DNA of 64,000 bases from Gymnogyps californianus. Taxonomy: Eukaryota; Chordata; Aves; Accipitriformes; Cathartidae. The DNA lies in assembly GCF_018139145.2 (NCBI RefSeq), contig NC_059480.1, positions 15,562,428 through 15,626,427 of the forward strand, written 5' to 3'. Both the position numbers and the translations under genes were made by a program. The notes below the pieces were generated by a model. That model saw nothing but the letters and a program-made list of their open reading frames with translations, did no database searches and was not told the DNA's origin. Below, piece by piece: positions 1-14,000 of the stretch. The first letter of the stretch is position 1, and every line of letters starts with the position of its first letter.

Positions 1-1584
1 ATCTTCAGTGCCTGCAAAAGCCAAGGCAGAGATCCAACAGATGCAAGCTGCCTTCCCTACACTACACTGCAGCCTCTCTCGTCCACATAAGTCAGCGAGG
101 TAGCTAGGTGAGGTATGTAGATAAGATAACAAAGAGAAATACACAGCCCAGGTACCCGGGCAAGGCAGCACGTGTTTTGGCTCCAGCTGCAGGAATCGCA
201 CACAAAGTGCCCAGATCTCCTTGAGGAGCCCCTCAGTGATGCTGGCTTGGATGTGTTCCAGCAGGTTCCCCTGGACAACACAGGGCCCTGCGGGTGCACG
301 CTGATGCTGAGGGCTTCACCTGGGCTAAGCTCTGCAGCACTACCTGCCAGCCCTCTCCCCCCAGCCGGCATCGCCCCAGCAGCAGCTCAGGCTCCTTTGT
401 TTCTTTGGGAGCGTGGCAATGGGGATGACAGGATCTTCCTGGAAAGCAAGTCCCCCCATCACTGCCCTGGGCAGTGCTATGGAAAGGGGAAGAGAAAGGC
501 TTTCAGGCAGGCTGTGATTCAAGTTTCTCTTGATTCTTCTGTTGCAGGGAGTGCCAGAACATTCTGTCCTGGTAAGCTGAGAGGCTCAGAGCAATGGGTG
601 CTTGTGCCAGGTGAACAGACCTGGGGGAAGGGACCAGGAGCCAGCAGTGATTCTGAGATGCCTTTATCCATCCATTTTCCCCAAGACAAAGCACCATGCT
701 GTGCCCCCTGTCAACTTTCAGCCCATCTGCATGAAGGTCCTAATGTTTTGTTTGCTTTGCTGGTGGGCGGCACGTTTTAGAGCAATTCACCAGCTCTTTC
801 TTCCCCATGTGTGCACAGCTGAAGGGGGTACTGCACAGAACAGCACGCTTCTCCACTGCGCAGAGCAGCATGCTTCCCCTGAGCTCGCCGGGGATGAGTT
901 AACCCAGTGCTGGAGGCATCTGGCCCTGTAAGAGCAGTGTCCTGTGTGGACAGACCCTCTGTCCTCTCCAGAATGCTGGATTAGTGCACCGGGGGTGTTG
1001 TGGTGGTACAGCTACAACACCTCTGATACCTGAACCATGCACAGTGCCCATAGATACCGAGCAAGTCTTTGAATCATTTTGGCTGTCACTGGAAAGTTCG
1101 CTGTGCTTACCAACAACATGCCTCATCTATGCATCTCAAGAGATCAGGACAAACCTGGATGACTTTTAAGTAAACTTACCATCTTGCCTCCCTGCCTTCA
1201 GATGAGGTGAAGGATGCAGTCATTAAGCCTGTGGTCTGTTTACAAGCTCTGAAAATGTCAGTCTCGGACATCTGGTGGGACTGCACTCAGATAACCCAAC
1301 CTGTGAGATGGCTGGGGCACAGCAGGTAAAATCAGGAGAAATACAAAACCAGCAGAAAATACACAAGAAAAAACACAGGTGGGACTGGAGAAATGTAAGT
1401 CCTGACGAACACTGCTGTGCAGGTGTCTCATTGCAGACCGATTGGTCCCAGGAATAAATGGCATGGTCCTGCTAAATAAGGTTACCTGAATCGAAATTCA
1501 CAGAGAACCATTGCCCCACTGCAATTAAGGTCTGGGCTGGGCTTTACTGAGCTTGGACTGGGATTCCTGCAGAAATCACAGGAG
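1..1584. other. Intergenic sequence, no gene seen
   Basis: No exon with recognisable protein similarity and flanking splice sites was found on either strand. The longest open frame (172-780, + strand) reads as low-complexity, non-family sequence and is not treated as a gene. The stretch is ordinary mixed-composition DNA upstream of ATP13A4. Confidence 0.5.
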
Positions 1585-2790
1585 CGTGAGGCTGGTGGGG
1601 ACCTGACATGGTTATCTGGTCCATCTCCCTGCTCTGAGGCAAGATCTACCTATCCTTAGATCATCCTTGGCAAATTATGTCCTGCTTTTCCTTAAAATCT
1701 TCTGTTGTATGAGATTTCCCCCTGCCCTAGGTAGCCTCTTTGAGTATTTTACTATCCTTTAAGATAGAAAATCTTCCTGAATATCTAAACTAACTCTGAA
1801 AACCCAATTGCTTAACCTAACAAGAAATTAGTCTGATTTCTCCTTGTCTCTAATAAGAACAGGAAAAAAAATAGTTGACTGTCTTCTTTTGTGTATTATA
1901 AGAGTTATTATGTTTCTCTTCAGCCTTCTCTTTTCTAGTTTAAACAAACTTAGTTATTCAGCTTCTCCTCATGGGTCATGTTTTCCAAACTTCTCATCTC
2001 TTGCCATTTAGATTGCACCTTCCTAGAGCCTGAACTCCAGCCAAGGACTTGCTAACAGTGAGTCGAGTGGAACAATTTCCTCCCATCTTACAGATCTCAC
2101 CAGCCTCCTGCTACTGTGGCTCAGAACTACAGTCACATTTTTGGCAAGAGGAAACAACCTGCAGTTAGCTACGTCTCCTTCTCTGTCATACACCTGCTTG
2201 GCTACTACCTCCCCATTTTGTACGTGTTTCCTCCAGCTACTAAGTGCAGCATTTTACTGAATTTCATATCGTCATTTCAGACTATTTGGCCAGCATCCCA
2301 AAAATCATGCTGCATTGTTTCTTTCCTCTAAAGCAGGCGCTTCCATCAGCTCAGTGTCACGAACACCTTTCAGTTGTCCTCTCCATCCTGTTATCCAAGC
2401 TGCTAACAAAAACACGAATATTTTGGGTCCCCTGGGATGGACAGCGAACCACTGACAGCTACTTAGGGTTCAACTCTTCAGCCCTTCATAAAAGAATCCT
2501 ATTTCTCAGTATCTTCATATCTCATGGGGAGCTCTGTCAATAGGCTAAATGTGCCACATTAGCGGCTTCTCTCTTGTTCCCTGGAGCATCTCCCTGTCAG
2601 GGAGGAAATGAGATTGGTTAGATAGCATCTTCCCATGACAGATCCATGTTAGTTGCTCCTTATCACTTTATTATCCCCTAGGTACTTACAAACTGCCTGC
2701 TTAAGAATTTTCTCTCACATCCGTCTGTGTATTCAAGTTGGGTTGACTGGCCTGTAATTCCCTGAGTCCTTTTTTGCCTTTTCAGCTGCC
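1585..2790 (-). repeat. Old CR1-family LINE fragment, antisense
   Basis: The + strand reads as the reverse complement of a CR1 non-LTR retroposon. Recognisable stretches in the right order are the 'ggtccatctccctgctctg' region near 1620, a 'ctcctcatgggtcatgtttt' region near 1965, 'ttttactgaatttcat' near 2253, 'gatccatgttagttgctcct' near 2641 and the 'ggttgactggcctgtaattcc' region near 2741. The copy is diverged and carries no intact reverse transcriptase frame. The boundaries are approximate. The family call comes from memory of CR1 consensus sequences; no repeat search was run. Confidence 0.75.
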
Positions 2791-4549
2791 GGCTCCACAG
2801 CTTGGTGGACTGGGGCTGGAGGTGTCCCACACAGCTTGGGGAGCACTTTGCAAGCACAGGCTGTGGTGGCAGTGGTGGGCATCCTGCTGCCCCACACAGG
2901 GAAACTGCTGAGACTCCGGTCCAGAGACTGGAGGTCATACTCCTGTAAATGAAACGCACCTTACCCTGGATGATCAAAATAGAGAGAACTAGTAACACCA
3001 CCTAGCTAATGATACCTCTCTTGAGTTTCCTTCCCCTGGAGAGTTACAGGAGGTGTTGGCTGGTAGTAGGCAATCACCTACTTACAGTGGGTTGCACTTT
3101 ATCTTTTTGAGTACAAGCCTTTTGCCACAAGAACGTCCACAAAGGACACAGCTGGACTTCGTGTAAGGGCCAGGTACAAGACCCTTAGAAATGGGCACTG
3201 CTTCTGAAAACCAGGGAGTGGAATGATTGCAAGTGTATCACGTCCAGGGAGCTGCATGACAGTGGCTGATGTGCAGAACAGTGTGGTGGACAAGCTTACC
3301 GATGCCCTCTCAGAGGAGAGGTAGAGAGAAAGGGGGACTGTTTACTTACGTTGAAATCTGATTAAATTCAGACTTTAGACAGTTCAAAATGACAATGTTT
3401 AAAAAAAAAGAAAAATATGTATTTTTCCACCACGACCCTGATTTTTCAGGATTCTTCAGTGTTTGGTCCATCTTTGCTGTTTCACGGACACAACTGCAGC
3501 TGGCAGAACCCCCCAAAGATGGATCTGGTTGGAGTGTGCAGAGCCAGTCCCAGGTCGATTGAGGGTGCAGCAAAGTAACAATTGCTCTTTGGTCATCCTA
3601 GGGCCAGACAGCCTCGCCTATCCTTGCTCTGTTTCAAAGAGAAGAAACATGGATAAATGCTTTTATTTCCTTAGTAGTCTGCCTAGTGAAAGGTGCTTCT
3701 CTCAGTTGTTGGAGCTCTTTCCAGGATGGAGCTGCAGATTGAGGGAGACTTAGAGAACTCCAGACATGCTGCACTGCAGTCCCTGAGCATTGTTCTCTCT
3801 CCCACCTGGGTGAAGGAGAATTTAGAAGAATTCCTGATTTGCCATCACTGGTGAAATACACTGTGTGCAAAGACTGTGTCTCTTTATGGAGTTTAAATCC
3901 CCTGGTCTCATCAGTGATAGAGAATTGCTTCTCTGTGGCTGAGCCAAAAAGGGTCTGAGCAAACTCAGAGCCATTGTCTCTGTTCACACAAACATGTACT
4001 TTATTCCAGGACAACAACACAGCACATTTTTCCTGCCTGGATAAATGGTTGTTTTCAGACTTTGTGACAGAAGGAGAATGGGGGGAGACAGAGCAATTTC
4101 AAGTTAATGCCTGAAAAATGTCTCTGACAACACTGAGAGCTGGGACATGAGAGACTGGAAGATGCGCAGTGGGACTCCCAAGCCTGCTTGCTGCTGCTGT
4201 CCCTGCAGGGGGACTGGTTGGAGCCCCCATCTCTCCCTGCCTCACAGGGGTTCACGCTGCACGCTGTTCAGGGGTCCTGCGTCGCCCAGCTGGGCTTCTC
4301 CAAAGGAGTCAACCAGCCTCATTGCTCTTTCCTTGTAACTCAAGCAGAATTTGAACCAAAGCTTGTCTTTGAGGTGATGCCCAGAGCTAGTGGGGAAGTT
4401 CAGACCAGATCCACACCTGAAAACCACTGCTCCAGCGTGCACCTCCACTGCACGGAAACCAAGCCCAGGCCCGGACACTGTGATCTCCTCAGAGCGGATG
4501 CTCCTCTCTGACATGCTGGAGGTGGTTCCCAGCGCTAGGATGGCTGCTC
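2791..4549. other. Intergenic sequence, no gene seen
   Basis: No supported exon or repeat was recognised here. Short overlapping open frames at 3634-4020 (- strand) and 4242-4769 (- strand) lack family similarity and splice context. Confidence 0.4.
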
Positions 4550-4975
4550 TGGCATCAGCTCTGCGCAGGGCTGTGGCACTCTCCCACCCTTCTCCTTGCG
4601 ACGTGCCTCGATTTCCCCTCCGAGCCCTGCGCAGAGCCATCTCCCTGGCACAGGACTGCAGGCGCCTTCCCTCCCTCTGCCACCAGAGCTCTGCTCCAGC
4701 CAGTCCCACCCCAGCGAACGCAGCAAAGCCAGGAGGCAGAGCATCACGTGTCTTACATAAGCCTGGCATTCAAGGGCTTTACACGTGAGGATGGATTTTC
4801 CTCCCTCTCCTGGGAGCCTAATAAGAAGCGTGTGCACTGTGAGACTTTCAAAGGCAGCAGACAGGACCATGGTGAGAGTGACTTTAACACTGGTCTGAGT
4901 TCAAGTCAGGAACTGCGTTCAACATTGCTTGACCCCACCGACAAGGACATCTGGGACTGAAAACAACGTGGTCAG
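4550..4975 (+). promoter_or_regulatory. ATP13A4: Likely promoter and 5' leader of ATP13A4
   Basis: This is the moderately GC-rich stretch immediately before the first coding exon. It has an E-box CACGTG near 4745, a second CACGTG near 4783 and a weak TATA-like 'tacataag' near 4753. No pyrimidine-rich acceptor lies directly before the start codon, so the leader probably runs continuously from a nearby start site. The exact transcription start cannot be fixed from sequence. A 70-codon upstream frame (4748-4960) lies in the leader. Confidence 0.35.
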
Positions 4976-5038
4976 ATGGCGAAAGAGCTTTGGAAGGATC
5001 ATTGTGTGCTCCTCAACAAGGATGAAGAAAATGAGCTG
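4976..5038 (+). CDS. ATP13A4: ATP13A4 coding exon 1 (start codon)
   Basis: Residues 1-21, cytosolic N terminus ending in DEENEL. Donor gtaagg. An in-frame TGA at 4958-4960 blocks any simple extension. The acidic end matches the mammalian ATP13A4 N terminus (EGEENEM). Confidence 0.88.
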
Positions 5039-8000
5039 GTAAGGAGTGGGGGACCACGCTGGGTTTTGGTTTCCTTGTGTGCCTCTTTTCCCACATGCCC
5101 ATTTTGGATATGCCTCCGCTTCTTCTTCACCTTCACTCCCCATGTGGGCACTGTCTGTTCAACATAGCCTTGGTGAAGGCAAAATCCTGGATCAGTCCTT
5201 GCTGACTTTGAGATTGATTTTTGCAAAGTAAGGGCTAAGTGAGGAACATACTACTTCAGTCCAGAGGCACAAAACATGGAAGAGGCCTCTTTGCCCACCA
5301 GAAGTCATCGCGCCAGGGAGCAGTGTCCCTTTCCCCACTGTCTGTTCTATTGTCTTTTCCATCCTAATTGTGAGGATCTCTGCTCATGGGTACACTTTCC
5401 CTTACTGGGTCATCATGTATCAGAAAGCAAGTCATAGGGAAAGTGCTTACAAATGAGTTTTATCCTGGACAATTGTCTGAAGTAGTGATTAAATCACTTC
5501 TCCTGAAATGTAAGTGTGTCTGCTGCTTACCAGGTCTAGGAAGATTGGGCAGATGGCCAAAGTCTACCACAGCTCTCATGGCAGGAATCCCTTGTTTCTC
5601 AGTCTTTTACAGCAGCTTTTATGGACCTACTCTGCCCTTACAAGGGTTTTTTACTACTGTTAATTGAATCCAGTTTCTGTCTTTGATTATGATTGATTAT
5701 TGATTATGTGCAGCAGCCTGGAAGGGCTGTACTAAGTGAGTGCTTTGCAAACACAATGAGTTGGAAACTCTTCCTCTATCTGCTAACATGCAGTGATTAC
5801 ACAGAGTCTGGTGAGGGTGGGAGTAAGACTTTCTCCTCCAGCTTTCTGTGCAAGATACAACTGGAATCCAGATATTTCCAGTACACAGAGTGGGCACAGA
5901 GGTAGATACCTCTGCACAGGTGTAAAATATAGTCCTGTCACTCCTGTATTTGCTAGAGATATATGTGTGCTGCATGCACTGGAAGCACAGCAGCGCGCTC
6001 CCCCAGGACAGGAGTCTCTGTCCTCTGCAAGCAGAGGCTGCTAGCAGGTGTTTCCCAGCATCTCCAGTGTCACTGCCCAGCCTTGGGGACTGAGAACGTG
6101 CCTCCGTCATGGGGATGCAGGTGCTCAGGGCATGCACAGGTGGGAGAGATCCTGCCCTGCAGAGCACACCTGCACCTCTGTATCAGGATTGCTTGCAGGG
6201 CTATTAATAGTGGTGGGGCTTCAGCTTCTATGGTTGCCTTCAGTAAATTCCTGCTGGGATTTGACTGCTGCTCATATGTGCTTGTGACTAGGGAGCTTGA
6301 ATCAATTGCAGCAGCCTGGATCCAGCACCAAATGAAAAATCTGCTGTGGGAGACAGGTAAGGAGTCAGCTAGGGATCATCTGTGTCATGCTGATTGCTAC
6401 AGACAGCGTTCTTCAGGGGGTCACTAGCTGGCGTGTGGATATGGCCCTCAATGCCTGCCTCTACTTGCATAAGAAGCAATGGGGATGCCAACTCCCTGAT
6501 GAGGATGGATGGTCAGGATGGAGGGGTGGAGTGAGGTTGTTGCCACAAGCAGCCTTTTAGGAGCCTGTGCACCCTAGATGAGCTGCACTCACCTCCAGGA
6601 GACACCTCCCTTGCCCCATCCAGCCTGTGGCTGCAACCCTGCTGGCAGAGAAGGGCCCCAGCTCTGCCCTGGATGCTGCTGACACAGCCTGCCTTGTGCA
6701 AGGTTGTCTGTGCCAGGCTGAGTGATGTTTTTCATAACACAACTTCCTGTGGTCCTGCTTGTTGGAGCAGCCTTGCTTCCAGGTACTGCACTTCTTGGAA
6801 AACTCTTCTTACTGCAGACAGGCTCAGTGGGGTAAATCAGCTGTGAATGTGGGTTCCCTCAGTTCTGGCCTTTAGTGCTTCCTCCTAAGTACTGTGTGAA
6901 TGCCCAGTGTGTATACTCTGAGAACAGGCTGTGTACTAGCACAGGCTGCCTTTGTGCCTTGCCTGTGCAGAGCTATCCTGTTGATCGGCCATGTGTTGCA
7001 GCCGTACGGGGACTGACTGTGCCAGCCGAGGCCATCTCTCTGGCCTGGGGGACTCGGGCTCCTGCCTGTAACAGCAGGACTGGGCTCCCGCCTGGCCCCG
7101 TGCCGGCACAGTGGTGAGGACCTGGCTGTGCTGGGATCCTGCAGCCTCTGGGAAGGGGCACCTCCCCAGCACCTCAGATGTCAAGAGCTCATAGCACCAC
7201 TCCACTTTATTTAAACAATCCCTTTTAGACATGTACAGTGTACTTCTATTGATTATCTTCCATCATGTCTAATGCATTTTCAGGTTCCTCAGTTGCTGTG
7301 CTTAGCGTACAGCTGTGCGCTAGAGCCCCACTTGCTGGCAACAGCCCGTGGTCGGCTCGTGCTCGAAACCCCCAGATGCTCTCGCTGGGTGACTCCTGGC
7401 CTTGTGCTTACCCAGCCCTAATGCCACAGCTCTTCCCCAGCCTTCCCTCCACCTTTGGCTGCAGATTTGATCCTCTCCAGTCCCTGTGGGGTGATGGATG
7501 AGCTGTGGTCCCACACACCTCCTGTCATTCCAGCCACCTCCATAACAGGCTCCTTGTTTTCCAGGCCTGTACTTGGAGTGTATTTATAAAAATCCTGTTA
7601 TGAAAAGGCAAGAAAATGAAAATCTCCTTGAATTTCCTTAGTTGTGGATACTGTGGTTTGTCCTCCCACCCTGAAAACACCGTTTGTAGTTATTGTTTTA
7701 AACTTCTGTGGCCTCTGAAGGAATAATATTTTGTATACAGCAGGGCTGCACATCTAAAAGCTACAGAGCTGGTTTGAAATGGACTCTACTAACCTGGTAT
7801 AAGGGCTGCATGATTATCTTTATTTCAGTTGAGCTGCATTGATTTCAGCTTAGTTTGTTGATTATGATCAGAGTTCAGATAAATCAAGTTAATTGCTCTC
7901 TTAAACCTAAATAGGTGTTTACTCTACTGCCTTTAAATCACTTGAAAATTATATTTTAAGTTGAACCAGTACAATTGTTTGTATAAGCCCTCTCCAAGGA

Positions 8001-11000
8001 GCTCTGCTTTGTTGCAAACTCATCCTGTAAAACACCAGTCATCCTTCTGGCATTTCTCTGATGTATTTCAGATGTGGGACTTCCTCATTTTTATTCTTTT
8101 CTTATAAGTTAAAACACCATTTCCTCTTCCTCCTAACGACATAAGCCATGTCAATAGGTTACACTATCCCACCACATTGTGTACTTTAGTTGGCAAGCTA
8201 TTCTGGAAAAACAACCGGTGTAGTCACAAGCAGATATACAAAACCACTTCCTTTTACTTACTACCTCTGCCTATATCTGCAGGGTCACTTGATATGTCCT
8301 CAGAGGCAGGTGCCTTATGCACCCACTGCCCTGTGGGTGGGTAACTGTTATCTGTGCTCTGGGTTAGGTATCTCACCTCGGTGATGGCATAGGATTGCTC
8401 CTGCAGCTCCTTGCACAGGCCTGTCCTGCAGCACCCATGAGCAGCGGGTGGCTGGCAGCATCTGTGCTGGTGCCAGGGCGACGGGCCAGGCGTGGGCAGG
8501 GCAGCACTGCAGCTGCTTGCCTGCGATGCCGCTGCTTCCTCTGCTTGCTCCTGAGCGTGGGTGCTCTTCTGCCCTCGTCATCAGCCCTAGGGTGAAGTTG
8601 CAGGGATTGCCTGGAGCTGGGCTTTTTGGAGCGGGGAAGAGAGCTGAGAGGTGGCTGGGAAGTGCCCTGTATAGGGAAACAAATGGATCGCTGCAGCAGG
8701 AATGGAGACACCTGATGGAAAACAATTGTTTGTTTTTTCAGCAGTGGATGCAACATAAAAAATTAAATCTCTTTTTCTAGGTTTTCATTTCAGCCTTAAA
8801 ACAAAATTCTTTTCCCAAATAAACTTTTATACAATCTACCATAGCATGGGTGGCACAAAGCGAGCCCCATGGTGGGGGCTGCCTGGGTTCCCGCCTTAGT
8901 ACCTGTGGGGAAGCAGAAAGGGACACTCGCACAGCGGCTGAGCGGGTGGGTGTAGGGCTGCAGGGTCAGGGTGGCACCTACCACGGCTGCTGTCTCAGTG
9001 CTGTGAGAGCTGTGGCCAGGCTGGATGTGGGTGACATGTCCAAAGGGTTGGCATCCCTGGATGCTGTGAGCCACCAGCTATGGATGGAGCATCTCCCCCC
9101 TTCCCTCATGCCCTGCAGGGTGCTGAGAGGGCTGGGAAAGCACCCAGCATGTAGAGAAGGATCCAGTTACGCTACAGGCATTAAAGTTATTGTTAGCCCC
9201 ATGGGCTTGTTTAAAGCAAACCAAAGGGTACAAAAATCCCACGTTCTTCTCAAGGAGAAAAACTAAAGTTCTGGACTTAACAATCTCCTTCACAGACAAT
9301 AGAGCATCACTGAATAGATGACTATGGGGCTATCAAAATGAAAGGGCAAGTAGGGAAGATGACAGATGACCTGGGGAATAAGTTGGAGGAAGAGAGTGTA
9401 CTGAGGAAAAAAACCCTTCCATATTTGTTTTCAAGATAAGGTGTACGTGGTGGAAGATAACACACCAGTAGGTATGGTACCTGGTACCAGAGAGGAGTTG
9501 CTCGGGGCTTGGCAGTTTTCTTTCCCTGAGGCAGATTCTGTGCCCCTGCTGCAAGGTAGATTTTAGCAGTCAGCACCAAGTTTGTGTGGAGACATCCTCC
9601 TCGGTGGCATGCAGGGCTGTTTGATGCTAGCGCTGCAGATGATAGAGAACCGTTACCATGAAGGGTCAGCTGCACTCTTGGTGGTAAAAGCTCCAGACTG
9701 GAGTTAATTCTTCATTAATCCTGGGAGAGCTGCTGTGAGAATGCTCCTCTGCTGGCAGCAGCCCAGCAACGTTCTCCTTTCAGCAGCTCTGCTGTATTCT
9801 TAATTATGTCGTATCAATCGGCAAACTCTCATTTCCAAAAATGACCTTGAGCAGTTACGAGGGAAGGCTTCAGTCACCAGCCTTTCTTTTCAATAAGCTT
9901 GGGCTTCCTGATGAACAAACACCAAGGTCAAACTTGTTAACAAAGAATGCTTTCTCTTTGCTGTACAGGAGATACTTGGCTACAAAACCCAAGGCTGGCG
10001 GAGGGTCTTGTGCATTGCTGGATACATCTTGTCCTGTGGGGCTCTGCTGCTGCTGTTTTTCTGGAAGCCAGAGTGGGACGTGTGGGCAAACTGCATCCGC
10101 TGCAGCCTGGAAGAAGCGGACATTGTTCTCCTCAGAACAACAGTAGGTGAACCCTCCTAGCTCATTGTTATTTGCAGAACCTATTGTTTTCACAGATAGG
10201 GCAGCCTGTCTTTGTCTGCATGATGTAGCAGGTTAATAACACGTTCCACTTTTGGAAGTGGAGCAGCAGGGATGAGTCAAGCTTCAGAGGACCAACCATT
10301 TTTATTTGCAGAGTTTGAAATATTGCGTAAAAGACCATGTTTACACTAACAAGAGTGCAGCTACTCTGCCTGAAGGCTGGGCACCAAGCAGACTTCAGGC
10401 ATTGCTGCTGCCCATCCACAGGCTCCAGCAGCTGCCCTCTGCCAATAACATGTTCCATAAAACAGCTCTGCCTCTTCCCTTCCTTTATGTGCATGGGGTG
10501 CTGCCAACTGGCTTCAGCAGAGGGATCATCTTCAGAAGTTGTGGCTGTTAGTAGCCTTTCTGCTTTAAAGTTATTGGAGAATGCCGAGGAGATGGGTTTT
10601 AGAGAGCTAGATTTCAGGCACTAGTTATGTTCTAAGACTCCATGACAGTAAATTAAAATCCAACTCAATTCTAGCAGGGCAAATGCTTAAGACACTTAAC
10701 GCCCAACATTGCAATGATATTCCTAAAATAAATGCACTCAAACCACTAAATGAGTAATCTATTGCTCATTGTAACTAGTTACATTAGACTAAACTGATTA
10801 AAGGACAAGTCAGTCTGACAAATGCATGTATAGCAGTAAAGCTGAGTTGCTTCTGGCTGTGGATGTACAGCAAGTAACACAGCGCTATAAGAGTTTTGTA
10901 GAGCAAAGTAGCTGGTGCTGAGGACCCAATGTCCACACCAGAAGTATTTCAGAAAGCTTTTACTTCCATCTAGCTCTAGTCTGATCCCACAGACTGAATA

Positions 11001-14000
11001 TCCATCCAGTAGCTATTGAAACACATCTTCTGGTTTAGTTTCGTCTTTGAAATTGCTCTGCAGCATGAACCAAAGCAAATGGAGATGACTGCGAGATTGA
11101 CTTTGAAGTGCTTTACTGATTGGTACTAAACCACTGATACCAACGCCCCTGTTACTATGGACTTACATTTGCTATGATTGCAATGATGCTACAGTACTGT
11201 AGTTCTCTGGGAATCTCATACATACTTCCCACAGTCAGGAAACATTATCACAGGCAACGTTGTGGGCTTGTTGCTGAACTGTGCTCTATTTCTCTAGGAT
11301 GAGTTTCAGAGATACACCCGGAAGAAAGTGACCTGGATTGATTTGTCCACATTGGCACTACCTGTTGGTAGTAGTTCAGATGGTCCTCTTGTAGCTGATA
11401 AAGACTCTGTCATAAACAGAGCCATAATGAAGCCACAGTTAAAGGTAAGTCATCTATAAAATAGAGAAGAAAGATGGCAGGGAGGAGGTGGGTGAAAATA
11501 GGAGTCAAGGCACCTGGAGGCTCCCAAGGGCGCTCTGTCAGCATCTTCCTGCAAATCCTGTTTACATAAGCTCAAGTTTTCTCCTGAAAGATGGGGAAGC
11601 ATTTCTGTAACAGTGAGATCGTTTTCCCTTGAATGGCAAAAGGAATTTTTGCTACTTGGTCTTGCAGGTGAGATGTATCCAGGTGCAGAAAATCCGTTAT
11701 ATTTGGGACTTTTCTGTAAAAGAATTCAAGAAAGTTGGGTGAGTGTCAACAGCCTGTTACAAAACCCTTTGCGGTAGGGAACTCCCTTGTCTGAACTTTC
11801 TCCTGTTATCCTAGATCATTAGAAGACAGCAACACATGTCACAGCATACACCACAAGTTTGGAGCTGGCCTGACAAGGGAAGAACAGAAGATCAGGTACG
11901 GTCTACATATGAGTAGATGTATGAACTAATTGTGACAGTGTGACCTATTAATTCTTCTTTTCAAATTCATGTGAGCTTCTTGCTACTCATCTTAGTAGTA
12001 AGGCAGTGCAAACTGTGTGGGTGACATTCAGAAAGGTGCAAAATCATTATCCCTTACATTCTGTTGAGCTCATTATCTTCTCAGTGATGCCATAGACTGA
12101 ATACCCCTCTGGGGAAAACGCCACCAGTTCTACCTGGGGTTCAGGGCACAGCAAGACGTGACTGGCTTCCTTTGCCATTTTCTCCTTAAAAGCCCTCTGA
12201 AAAGCTCATCACAGAGTTTAGCGGCAAACTGACAATCCTTTCGGCAAGGGAACAGTAAAATTCTGCCTCTGTGTAAAGTCCTCTCGGATACAATAGCTTC
12301 TGGACAGGTTTATTTGTCCTGCTCAGCCATATGGTGCCCCCAGGACTTACTTTTTTAGATAAGTGTTAATGTTATTTGGGCGCACAGTTTCCCACATGAT
12401 GTCTTACCCAACGTGACTAAGCTATAACATGGGGAACTCTTCTCTACCTTTCTATAGGCAGCTGGTGTGTGGGCCTAATGCCATTGAAGTTGAAATTCGT
12501 CCTATTTGGAAGTTACTTTTTAAAGAGGTCAGTAAGTCAGACGACCACTTGGTGGGACAGGTCTGAAGTGTTTTGAAGACTTTACCTGGGCACACTGGGA
12601 TGGGGTGATTGATGCTTCATAGGCATAAGCCATGGAGGAAAGTTGGTGAACCTCCTTTACGGCCAGCACACGTTCCTGGCAGAAGGTTACAGGGAAGAAT
12701 ATGAAGCTAAGAGGATGCTTGGTGCTGCATGCTTATAACAGCTAAATGTTTCCCTTATGATGACTGTGTCCCTTCTTGGAGAGCAGTAGTGTGGGGGACT
12801 GACATCCTCCTCCTCTGCTGTAGGCCCTTATTCCCAACTGAACATCTGCCATGAGCTGAGACATCTTGCCTCACGACTGAGCAGTGACATGCACCTGGAG
12901 TGCTCGTCCTTTCTGCAACTGCTAGAACTGACCATAGCCACATTAGTAACTCTGTCCTTTCATGTAGGCTCTTGATAATGATCTGCAGTGAAAACTTTAT
13001 TGGTACAACTAATGCACACTTGTTCCTCTTTAATAGCCTTGTTTTAGTAGGCCAAAGGTAGTACAAAGCATTGTACAAGCTTGCTTGTGGCCTCAACAGC
13101 AGTGTAAATCGGGAGTGTGCTTTAGAATGAAGGAAAACATTTCTGTTTTGAATTGCAAAATTCCTATTTTATAATTGCCTTGTTCACCTAGTAACTTTCT
13201 TTTCTCCTATGACATAGACACAAGACAATTTTTTTCCTGCATAAATAAGGACACACTGCAACACTGTTCTTCCTCTACAGAGGACAAAACAAACGCATCT
13301 TGTGAATAAGAGGAGACGCATGTATGGATGGTTACTTGCTGAGTTTGCATATAGAAATGCTGGACACATATTTTTGCCAACCTGTAAGCAGAGGCTTTGC
13401 ATGCAGAATACTGTCATGTCATCTGTGTTCACTTTAGCGGATTAGAGATGCTACGTGAATGTCTTTAAAATGGAAAAGAGCTATGAATGCTTGGACTCCA
13501 AGCTAGCATGTGTCTGAACTTTAAGTGGAGTTTGTTTGAAACCTTGCAAAATACATGAAAAGCTCCAGGGCTCCTGAAATTGGTTAGATTTGATGTTACC
13601 AACCTTTCAGTGCCCTCTGGAGATGATTTTGAAGAGAAGTCCGGTGTAGCACTCTAAAAAGTTTATTTAATTTGAACTTTGCACTTCCATCCAAGGCTGA
13701 AGCTTCATGTTTGAAATATTAATGGTGGTGCCTGGAGGCAGACTGGTCCTCATGAGCTTGTGGTATTTCAGTCCAGATACAGCTTCAGTGTCCGAAGCCT
13801 GGCACCCTGTCTGTCTCTTTGTCCTAGTCAATGTCGAAGAAAGTATTAAATTTTCATTGAGGGACCAAATTTGTCAGATGAATAATTCATTTCAGTTCCA
13901 ATCTTTATGCAGAAAGCTCTTTCAGTGGCTCTTTCAGTTGTACCAGTTCTACAGAAAAGTCTGTCACTCCAGACAAGCCAAGCGGTGGGCAAATCTCTGA

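Noticed and set aside
172..780. 202-codon + strand open frame
   Set aside because: No recognisable domain, no initiation or splice context, and codon content looks random; likely chance.
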